Below, in pieces: positions 26,949-36,956 of a stretch of DNA of 64,000 bases. Each line of letters opens with the position of its first letter. Within the stretch, counting starts at the first letter, position 1. The position numbers and the translations under genes were made by a program. Under the pieces are notes generated by a model. That model did no database searches. It was not told where the DNA came from and worked only from the letters and a program-made list of their open reading frames with translations. The stretch covers positions 1,233,974-1,297,973 of the forward strand of contig NZ_JAASQU010000001.1 in the NCBI RefSeq assembly GCF_011762005.1. Reading direction: 5' to 3'. Source of the DNA: Qipengyuania flava (GTDB taxonomy: Bacteria > Pseudomonadota > Alphaproteobacteria > Sphingomonadales > Sphingomonadaceae).

Positions 26949-29900
26949 ATGATGACCTTTACCCCCCCGTTCGCACGGGGCCGGCGTCTTGCGCTCTTCA
27001 CGAGTGCAGGCATCGCCGCCCTTGCGATTTCTACGCCTGCGTTCGCGCAGGAAGTCGAAACCAATGAGGAAGGGCAGCTCGAAGCTGCTGAAACTCCCAG
27101 CAACGCCATCGTTGTCACCGGTTCGCGCATCGCATCGCCGACCGTTGAATCGCCTGCGCCGCTGCAGGTCGTCGACGCTCAGGTGATCGATGACGCCGGT
27201 GTTACCAACATTCAGGAAGTCCTGCTCGAGAACCCCGTATTCGGGACCCCGGGACTGAGCCGTACCAACTCGGCCTTCCTGACGTCGGGCACCGGTGTTG
27301 CTACCGTCGATCTGCGTGACCTCGGCTCCGACCGCACTCTGGTGCTTATCAATGGCCGTCGCGTCGTTGGCAGCATCGCCGGCTCGGCAACGGTCGACCT
27401 GAACGTCATCCCGACGCAGTTCATCGATCGCATCGATATCCTGACCGGCGGCGCCTCTTCGCTTTACGGTTCGGACGCAATCGCGGGCGTCGTAAACTTC
27501 GTCTACAAAGAGAACTTCGAAGGCATCGAAGCCAACGCACAGTACGGCATCACCGAAGAAGGTGACGATGCGCGTTACCAGGCGAACATAACTGCCGGCA
27601 CCAATCTGTCCGGCGGCGATGGCAACATCATGGTCCACTTCGGCTATTCGAACGAAAAGGGCCTGCTTTCGAACAGTCGCCCGAACACCCGGATCGATGA
27701 TCTCGACTCGATCTATTTCGGTGGCGAGTTCGGCGAACCGACCGAACCGTATTACTCCAGCTTCCCCCCCCAGGGTCGCTTCGTCACCTCCAACGGGACC
27801 TTCACCTACGATCCCAACGGCAACCTGCAGGATTGTTTTACCACCAATGGCCCGACCTGCACGGCGACCATCGGTTCGGGTACCGGTCCGAACGGTTTCA
27901 ACCGCCAGGACTTCCGCACGCTGGCAGTTCCGGTCGAACGTTACCTGTTCGCGGCACGCGGCAATTACGCGCTGTCGGACAACATCAGCCTTTTCGCTGA
28001 AGGTACGTTCAACAAGACCACCTCGTCGCGCATCATCGAGCCGTTCCCGCTTGAATCGGGGGGTGCCAACGGGATCTTCCCGACCGACGGTGGTTTCAAC
28101 ATCGAAAACTACCTTCCGGGCACCAGCACGATCGTAGCCAACCCGTTCGTTCCGGCGGAAATTCTCGCAGCAGCGACCGATTCGAATGGCGACGGGCTGC
28201 GTGACATCGGGTTCGCCCGCCGTCTGTCCGAATTCGGCGGCCGTACCGGTTCGACCACGCGCGATTTCTATCGTTTCGTCGTCGGCCTCGAAGGTGGTCT
28301 GTTCGACGACAAGTTCAGCTGGGATATCAGCTACAACTACGGCGACGTCAGCGAAAACCAGGTCTCCTCGGGTCAGGTCAATGTCATCAACTTCCGCGAT
28401 GCACTCGCCGTGCGTTCGGAAGTAGGCGATGAGAACGGCAACGGCATCGCCGGCGAGGCGATCTGTATCGATCCCGAAGCGCGGGCAAACGGTTGTGCTC
28501 CGGCCAATATCTTCGGCGCTGGCAGCATGTCGCAGGATGCCGTCAACTACATCCAAGCGCAGGGCACCTACCAGACCGGGATCACCCAGCAGGTCGTCCA
28601 GGCCAATCTCTCGGGTTCGCTCTTTGAGCTTCCCGCAGGTTCGGTCGGCATCGCCGTTGGCGCCGAATACCGCAAGGAAAGCTCGTTCTCCGACAATGAC
28701 GCGCTGACCAATGCTGGCCTCAACGCCGGTAATGTCCTGCCCGACACCAGCGGTTCGTTCGACGTGAAGGAAGCCTATGGTGAAATCCGCGTCCCGGTGC
28801 TCGCCGACACTCCCTTCTTCGAGATCCTCGAAGTCGGCGCGGCGGCACGTGTCTCGGACTATTCGACCGTTGGCACCACCTTCAGCTGGAACGTGACCGG
28901 CACCTGGGCTCCGGTGGATGACCTCCGGTTCCGCGCAACCTACGCCAAGGCGGTTCGTGCTCCGAATGTGGGCGAACTGTTCTCGGGTCTGTCCCAGACC
29001 TTCCCGAGCGGTCTGACCGATCCCTGCGAAGGCATCGGTGCCACCGGCGGCGGAGCACTGGGCGACAATTGTCGTGCAGATGCGGGCGTAGCTGCAAACA
29101 TCGCTGCAAACGGTACGTTCACGCTGAACCAGTCGGACATCCAAGGTATTTCCGGCTTCAATGGCGGCAACCCCGACCTGCAGGAAGAAACCGCGACATC
29201 CTTCACCGCGGGTGTCATCCTGAACCCGCGGTCGTTCGATGCGCTGCGCAACCTGACCATCACCGCCGACTACTACGATATCGAAGTAGAAGACGTGATC
29301 TCGGGCTTCCCGCGTCAGTTCAGCCTCGACCAGTGCTATGGCCAGGGCAACGCGACGTTCTGTGATCTGATCACGCGTCGTCCGACCGCAACGGCCGTCA
29401 ACAGCGCCGGTTCGATCGACCTGATCAATTCGCTGTCGGTCAACGCCTCGGTCCTCAAGACCTCTGGTGTCGACGTGACCGCGACCTGGTTCACGGGCCT
29501 CGGACTACTGGACAACGACCGCCTGTCGCTCCGCGGTGCATACACGCACATCCTCGAGTATGACTTCTTCTCGCTTCCGGGTGGCGATGCCGACCGGGCC
29601 GACGGTGAAGTCGGCACTTCGAAGGATCGCTTCACCGCGAACCTTGCTTACGGCACGGGCGACTTCCGCATGTCGTTCACCGGTACCTTCATCGGCAGCG
29701 CCTATATCGACGATCAGTTCGATGGCTCGCGCGTCTATGAAATCCCGGCTGAATTCTACCTCGACATGCAGACGACGTTCTTCGCTGGCGACACGTACGA
29801 ATTCTATCTCGGCGTCGACAACCTGCTCGACAACGATGCCCCGAACATCCTCAGCGGTGTGACCGGCAACGTTACCGGGTCGGACACTGCCGCAGACGTC

Positions 29901-29951
29901 TACGACGTCTTCGGTCGTCGCTATTACGCTGGTGTTCGCCTTCGCTTCTAA
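26949..29951 (+). CDS. TonB-dependent receptor (Oar-like), second paralogue
   Basis: Outer-membrane receptor of 1000 residues, a paralogue of the receptor at 21275-24274. Signal peptide (ARGRRLALFTSAGIAALAIS, cleavage after AFA), TonB-box region AIVVTGSRIASPT, plug motifs LRDLGSDRTLVLINGRRV and IDRIDILTGGASSLYGSDAI, and barrel end AGVRLRF. ATG 26949 follows CAGGGA; a second ATG directly after it is also possible. Codon use is biased like the first receptor. The paired receptors bracket two divergently read genes and may serve related substrates; the ligand is not evident. Confidence 0.9.
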   Translation: MMTFTPPFARGRRLALFTSAGIAALAISTPAFAQEVETNEEGQLEAAETPSNAIVVTGSRIASPTVESPAPLQVVDAQVIDDAGVTNIQEVLLENPVFGTPGLSRTNSAFLTSGTGVATVDLRDLGSDRTLVLINGRRVVGSIAGSATVDLNVIPTQFIDRIDILTGGASSLYGSDAIAGVVNFVYKENFEGIEANAQYGITEEGDDARYQANITAGTNLSGGDGNIMVHFGYSNEKGLLSNSRPNTRIDDLDSIYFGGEFGEPTEPYYSSFPPQGRFVTSNGTFTYDPNGNLQDCFTTNGPTCTATIGSGTGPNGFNRQDFRTLAVPVERYLFAARGNYALSDNISLFAEGTFNKTTSSRIIEPFPLESGGANGIFPTDGGFNIENYLPGTSTIVANPFVPAEILAAATDSNGDGLRDIGFARRLSEFGGRTGSTTRDFYRFVVGLEGGLFDDKFSWDISYNYGDVSENQVSSGQVNVINFRDALAVRSEVGDENGNGIAGEAICIDPEARANGCAPANIFGAGSMSQDAVNYIQAQGTYQTGITQQVVQANLSGSLFELPAGSVGIAVGAEYRKESSFSDNDALTNAGLNAGNVLPDTSGSFDVKEAYGEIRVPVLADTPFFEILEVGAAARVSDYSTVGTTFSWNVTGTWAPVDDLRFRATYAKAVRAPNVGELFSGLSQTFPSGLTDPCEGIGATGGGALGDNCRADAGVAANIAANGTFTLNQSDIQGISGFNGGNPDLQEETATSFTAGVILNPRSFDALRNLTITADYYDIEVEDVISGFPRQFSLDQCYGQGNATFCDLITRRPTATAVNSAGSIDLINSLSVNASVLKTSGVDVTATWFTGLGLLDNDRLSLRGAYTHILEYDFFSLPGGDADRADGEVGTSKDRFTANLAYGTGDFRMSFTGTFIGSAYIDDQFDGSRVYEIPAEFYLDMQTTFFAGDTYEFYLGVDNLLDNDAPNILSGVTGNVTGSDTAADVYDVFGRRYYAGVRLRF

Positions 29952-29977
29952 GGCCTCGGCAACTAACGGCACAAAAG

Positions 29978-30007
29978 AAAGGGCCCCGGGAAACCGGGGC
30001 CCTTTTT
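29978..30007. terminator. Bidirectional Rho-independent terminator
   Basis: GGGCCCCGG, loop GAAA, CCGGGGCCC with AAA on the left and TTTTT on the right, so it can stop the receptor transcript (plus) and the convergent clpB transcript (minus, ending at 30033). Confidence 0.92.
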
Positions 30008-30032
30008 CGTTTCGGCATCGCGTCCGGCGCGA

Positions 30033-32609
<2,577 letters not shown>

Positions 32610-32640
32610 GCAAACACCCCAATCACAAATTGCCGTCCGA

Positions 32641-32668
32641 ATATGGTGTTGCGATTATGCAACACAAG
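32641..32668 (-). promoter_or_regulatory. Possible heat-shock (RpoH) promoter of clpB with an embedded inverted repeat
   Basis: On the minus strand CTTG (32668-32665) and CCATAT (32646-32641) are separated by 18 bases, close to the alphaproteobacterial RpoH pattern CTTG-N17/18-CYTATNT. Between them lies a perfect inverted repeat, GTGTTGC (32646-32652) and GCAACAC (32659-32665), with a 6-base spacer. It is 30-60 bases before the clpB start, where a promoter is expected. The -10 match is imperfect. Confidence 0.5.
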
Positions 32669-32745
32669 CCCCGTCGCGAAATAAACGAGGTGTATTAGTC
32701 GGATATAGGGGTGCGACGTGGGTTGTGAAGCCACCGGCCGAAAAT

Positions 32746-33084
32746 TCAGGCCAGCCGCGCGCCGTCGGGCACGTCCGGATCGGGCCGGGCCAGAAATATA
32801 GCCCCGGCGGCGTCGGGAAAGCCGAGCACGAGGATCTCGGACATGACCGGGCCGATCTGGCGCGGCGCAAAATTGACCACTGCCATTACCCGCTGCCCGA
32901 CGAGGTCTTCCGGGGTGTAATGGTCGGTGATCTGCGCAGAGCTTTTGCGTTCACCGATGTCGGGGCCGCAATCGACCCACAGCTTGATCGCCGGACGGCG
33001 CGCCTCGGGGAAGGGTTCGGCGCGGGTCACGGTGCCAGCGCGAATGTCGAGCGCGGCGAAATGGGCAAAATCGGCATGGTCCAT
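32746..33084 (-). CDS. csaA: CsaA-like tRNA-binding domain protein
   Basis: 112-residue single tRNA-binding (OB-fold) domain related to the C-terminus of bacterial methionyl-tRNA synthetase; CsaA of Bacillus has export-related chaperone activity. Motifs: FAALDIRAGTVTRAEPFPEA, AIKLWVDCGPDIGERKSSAQ and GQRVMAVVNFAPRQIGPVMS. The C-terminus PDPDVPDGARLA fits CsaA. It lies between clpB and a HerA-like ATPase on the same strand, separated from each by more than 30 bases. Confidence 0.9.
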   Translation of the reverse strand: MDHADFAHFAALDIRAGTVTRAEPFPEARRPAIKLWVDCGPDIGERKSSAQITDHYTPEDLVGQRVMAVVNFAPRQIGPVMSEILVLGFPDAAGAIFLARPDPDVPDGARLA

Positions 33085-33115
33085 GGGTCCGGTCTATGCA
33101 GACCGCCGCGCCGTA

Positions 33116-34564
33116 TCAACCGTTTGCGAGCGGCTCCAGCCCCGGCACCATGACCGTCCGGTCGCCGCCGAAATCCTCGCGCACAACGACCAGCCCCTGG
33201 CGTTCGAGATGATCGAGCAGGCGCCGGATGCGCCCCGGCGAGCTGGTTCCGTAGGCGCGCGCCAGTTCGTTCTCATCGACCTGCGTCTCGCCCGCATGCG
33301 CTGCCTTAGCAATGACGAGGAAGGGGCCGAGCAGGTCTTCTTCCACCGCTCCGGCGAGTTCCATGATCCGCGCCTGCAGGACCTCGTCCAGTTCCTCCAG
33401 CCCCGCCCCCGCGACCGCAAAACGACGCCGGAAGGCGCGCATGTCGGGCATCGGGCCGATCAGGCGTTCACGCCGGCAGCGCGACAGGAAGGTCTGGTAT
33501 TGCGCGCTCGCCGACTGGAAGGCGACACCTTCCTCGCTCGCAAGTTCACGGATGATTTCACCGATCCGCCTGGCAACGGCAGACGTATCGACCGGTTCGG
33601 CGGGTGTCTCCACCTGGCGTTCCTCGGCTCGCGCGATGCTGTCTTCCATGTCCTCGACCCGCGGCGCGGGAGGCGGCGCCGGAGGCGGCGGTGCCTTGGC
33701 GACGTCGCTGGCGAGGTCGGTGGTCAGCAGCGCCGCCATGTCTTCGGGCGCGGTGTCGGGCAGCGCCATAAGCCCTTCGCTGCGCACCTGGTTGCCCGTC
33801 TTCACCGGGCCGATCTTGCAAGCAAGCGGAAGCCGCGTGATCGCGGGTCCAAGCGCGAGGAAGTGGCCGCGCTCGAGCTCGCGGATACGCTCGGCCTGTC
33901 GCCGCTCCATGCCGAGCAAATCGGCGGCGCGGACCATGTCGATATCGAGAAAGGTGCGCCCCATGAGGAAGTTCGAGGCTTCCGCAGCGACATTCTTGGC
34001 CAGCTTCGCCAGCCGCTGCGTCGCGACAATCCCCGCGAGACCGCGCTTGCGCCCCCGGCACATGAGGTTGGTCATTGCGGTCAGCGTCATCCGGCGCGTG
34101 TCTTCGGCCATTTCGCCCGCGGCTGCAGGAGCGAACATCTGCGCCTCGTCGACCACCACCAGCGCGGGATACCAGTGCTCGCGCGGGGCATCGAACAGAG
34201 CGGTCAGGAATTGTGCCGCGCAGCGGATCTGCTGTTCGACCTCAAGCCCGTCGAGATCGAGCACCACGCTGGCGCGGTGTTCGCGGATACGCCGGGCCAG
34301 CGCCTCGATCTCGCCCGGCGAATAGGCCGAGCCGTCGATCACGACATGGCCGAATTCTTCGGCAAGGCTGGGGAAATCACCCTCGGGATCGATCACCACC
34401 TGCTGGACCATCCCTGCGCTCTCTTCGAGCAAGCGGCGCAGCAGGTGCGACTTGCCGCTGCCCGAATTGCCCTGGACGAGCAAACGGGTGGCGAGGAGTT
34501 CCTCGATGTCGAATTCGACCGGCTTGCCGGCAGAATCGGTTCCGATGGTGATCTGCGCTGTCAC
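33116..34564 (-). CDS. HerA-like ATPase (DUF87/FtsK-HerA superfamily)
   Basis: 482 residues. Walker A GNSGSGKSH (32-40) and Walker B ALVVVDEAQMFAP (about 134-146) with a following arginine-finger region (NLMCRGRKRGLAGIVATQRL) place it in the HerA/FtsK group, usually DNA-translocating. A proline-rich linker (APPPPAPPPAPR, about 291-302) connects to a C-terminal region that ends in a winged-helix-like segment (YGTSSPGRIRRLLDHLERQG). The start is GTG at 34564. No NurA nuclease gene adjoins it. DNA processing is inferred from the family only. Confidence 0.82.
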   Translation of the reverse strand: MTAQITIGTDSAGKPVEFDIEELLATRLLVQGNSGSGKSHLLRRLLEESAGMVQQVVIDPEGDFPSLAEEFGHVVIDGSAYSPGEIEALARRIREHRASVVLDLDGLEVEQQIRCAAQFLTALFDAPREHWYPALVVVDEAQMFAPAAAGEMAEDTRRMTLTAMTNLMCRGRKRGLAGIVATQRLAKLAKNVAAEASNFLMGRTFLDIDMVRAADLLGMERRQAERIRELERGHFLALGPAITRLPLACKIGPVKTGNQVRSEGLMALPDTAPEDMAALLTTDLASDVAKAPPPPAPPPAPRVEDMEDSIARAEERQVETPAEPVDTSAVARRIGEIIRELASEEGVAFQSASAQYQTFLSRCRRERLIGPMPDMRAFRRRFAVAGAGLEELDEVLQARIMELAGAVEEDLLGPFLVIAKAAHAGETQVDENELARAYGTSSPGRIRRLLDHLERQGLVVVREDFGGDRTVMVPGLEPLANG

Positions 34565-34683
34565 TGCCTGCTGGTTAGCGAGCAGGACCCGCTCCGGGGA
34601 ACAGCCGCGAAGCGGTTTTGCCCAATCGCATTGCGTCGTCTGGCGGCGCTCGCTAGGCGAGTTGCAAGAGAGGACGGAAATCT

Positions 34684-36906
34684 ATGACAAAATGGCTGGG
34701 GCGCATCGGCATTGCGCTGGTGGTGCTGGGACTGAGCGTGTTCGTCGGTCTTGCGACTTGGGAACCCTTCTGGGCCAAGCGCGACGATATCACCCTGCCC
34801 GAACGCATCTATACCGCCGAGATCATCCGCGACGATTTCGGCGTCCCCCATATCTACGGGAAGACCGATGCCGATGTCGCCTACGGCGTCGCCGTAGCGC
34901 ATGCCGAGGACGATTTCTTCACGCTGCAGGACGTTATCGCGATGAGCCGCGGGCGCTATGGCGCGATCGCGGGCGAAGAGGGTGCAGCCTTCGACTACGC
35001 CTATCACCTGCTCGATGCGCGCGGTCTTGCCGAACGCGAATATCCGCATCTCCCCGAAGACACGCGCGCGCTGTTCGATGCCTATGCCGCGGGCCTCAAC
35101 GAATATGCCGCAACGCATCCAGGCGAAGTCAAGCTGGGCAATCTCTTCCCCGTCGACGGAACGGATGTCGCTGCCGGCTTCGCGCTGCGGCAGCCGTTCT
35201 TCTTCGGCCTCGGTAACATCATCGAACCGCTGGTCTCGGGCAAGCCGCTCAACCGCGAACACGGCCCGGCGATACCCGTGGCCGATGGCAGCAGCGCAGC
35301 CCCGACAGCAGACAGCAGCGAAACGCCCTCCGAGCGCGCCCCCGACCAGGTCCGCGCACACCCGCTCCCCTGGGGCGAGGACGGCGCCCTGGCCGGTTCC
35401 AACGCCTTCGCGGTGACCCCTGAGAAATCGGGCGGCCCGACCATTCTCGTTTCGAACAGTCACCAGCCTTGGCGCGGCGGCGTGGCGTGGTACGAACTGG
35501 TCGTCGAGAGCGAGGAAGGCTGGCATTATGCGGGCGCGAATTTCCCCGGCAGCCCCTTCCCTTTCCTCGGGCATAGCGAGCACCTCGGCTGGACCAATAC
35601 GGTCAACACGCCCGACATGGTCGATGTCTATCGGCTGGAGATGAGCGAGGACGAAAGCCGATACCGGATCGGCGGCGAATGGCGCGACCTCGAAGCGACG
35701 ACGGTCACCTTGCCGGTCAAGCTCGGCCCCGTCACGCTGCCCATTCGGCGTACGGTCTATCGCAGCGTCCATGGTCCGGTGATCAGGAACGACGACGGCT
35801 TCTTCGCTATCCGCTATGGCGGAATCGGCAATCTCGGCCAGCTCGATGCCTATTACCGGCTCAACAAGGCAACCGATCTCGAGCAGTTCGAGACCATCCT
35901 CGCGCGGATGGACATCCCGTCCACCAACTTCATCTATGGCGATAAGGCGGGCAACATCGCCTATATCTACAACGCCGCGCTGCCCGACCGCGTGAAAGGG
36001 TACGACTGGCGCAATATCCTGCCCGGCGACGATCCCCGGGCGATCTGGTCGGGGCCGGTCAGCTATGAACGGCTGCCGCGCTATGTAAATCCGGCCAGCG
36101 GCTGGATCTACAACGCCAACAACACGCCTTACACCGCCGCCGGCGCGGGCAGCGACCTCGCGCCAGAAGATTTCGCGCCCGAACTTGGCGTCGAACTCAA
36201 GCAGACCAACCGGTCGCGTCGTGCGTGGAAATTGATGAGCGAGGCCGAAACGCTCGACCGCGCCACGCTGGAGGCGATCAAATACGACACCGCTTATGAT
36301 CGCGCCGGTTATGTCGCGCGACTGTGGGACGAATTGCAGGCGCTCGACCTGTCGGACGAAGCGGAGTTGGCCGATGCGCGCGACATGCTGATGGGTTGGG
36401 ATTTCACCGCCGACAGCGTTGGCCGCGCCGATGCCCTTGCCCTGCTGATGATCCGCGAATTCATGTCGTCGAGCTATCAGAACAAGCCATGGCCCGATGC
36501 CCGCGACGAACTGGCCCGGCAGGTGGCGCATCTCACCGAGCACTTCGGACGCATCGACCCGCCGATGGGCGAGGTGCTGCGACTGCGGCAGGGCGATGTC
36601 GATCTGCCGCTCGATGGCGGTTCTGACACGCTGCGCGCCTCGACCACCTGGGACGTCGACGAGGACGGCCGGCTTTCGGTCCGCCATGGCGACAGCTTCA
36701 TCCAGTGGGTCGAATGGCTGCCCGGCGAACGCGTATCCTCGCGGTCGATCCAGCCCTTCGGCGCGGCGACCACGCGTCCCGCTTCCCCGCACTACACCGA
36801 TCAGGCTATGCTGTTCGTCCAGCACCGCTTGAAGCCGGTCCATTTCTGGCGTGACGACGTTGTCGCCCATGCGGCGTCTCGGAAAACCGTGACCAACCGC
36901 CGCTGA
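34684..36906 (+). CDS. Penicillin acylase family protein (Ntn hydrolase)
   Basis: 740-residue precursor of an N-terminal-nucleophile amidohydrolase, matured by autocleavage into alpha and beta chains in the periplasm. An N-terminal hydrophobic segment (IALVVLGLSVFVGLATW, about 10-26) serves as signal or anchor. The scissile site is Gly238-Ser239 in GALAGSNAFAV, making Ser239 the nucleophile; NSHQPWRGG and HLGWTNTVNTPDMVDVY are the following substrate-pocket blocks. Members hydrolyse beta-lactam amides, acyl-homoserine lactones or other amides; the substrate here is not determined. It is followed by an M16 protease gene after 50 bases. Confidence 0.9.
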   Translation: MTKWLGRIGIALVVLGLSVFVGLATWEPFWAKRDDITLPERIYTAEIIRDDFGVPHIYGKTDADVAYGVAVAHAEDDFFTLQDVIAMSRGRYGAIAGEEGAAFDYAYHLLDARGLAEREYPHLPEDTRALFDAYAAGLNEYAATHPGEVKLGNLFPVDGTDVAAGFALRQPFFFGLGNIIEPLVSGKPLNREHGPAIPVADGSSAAPTADSSETPSERAPDQVRAHPLPWGEDGALAGSNAFAVTPEKSGGPTILVSNSHQPWRGGVAWYELVVESEEGWHYAGANFPGSPFPFLGHSEHLGWTNTVNTPDMVDVYRLEMSEDESRYRIGGEWRDLEATTVTLPVKLGPVTLPIRRTVYRSVHGPVIRNDDGFFAIRYGGIGNLGQLDAYYRLNKATDLEQFETILARMDIPSTNFIYGDKAGNIAYIYNAALPDRVKGYDWRNILPGDDPRAIWSGPVSYERLPRYVNPASGWIYNANNTPYTAAGAGSDLAPEDFAPELGVELKQTNRSRRAWKLMSEAETLDRATLEAIKYDTAYDRAGYVARLWDELQALDLSDEAELADARDMLMGWDFTADSVGRADALALLMIREFMSSSYQNKPWPDARDELARQVAHLTEHFGRIDPPMGEVLRLRQGDVDLPLDGGSDTLRASTTWDVDEDGRLSVRHGDSFIQWVEWLPGERVSSRSIQPFGAATTRPASPHYTDQAMLFVQHRLKPVHFWRDDVVAHAASRKTVTNRR

Positions 36907-36956
36907 TCCCCTATTCTCCGTCCGGGCGACATGTCCGTTCAACCAATCGAGGTACC

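Noticed and set aside
26757-29144. A 795-codon minus-strand open frame antisense to the second TonB receptor
   Set aside because: Same cause as the first receptor; no domain, signal peptide or ribosome site, while the sense strand has clear receptor motifs.
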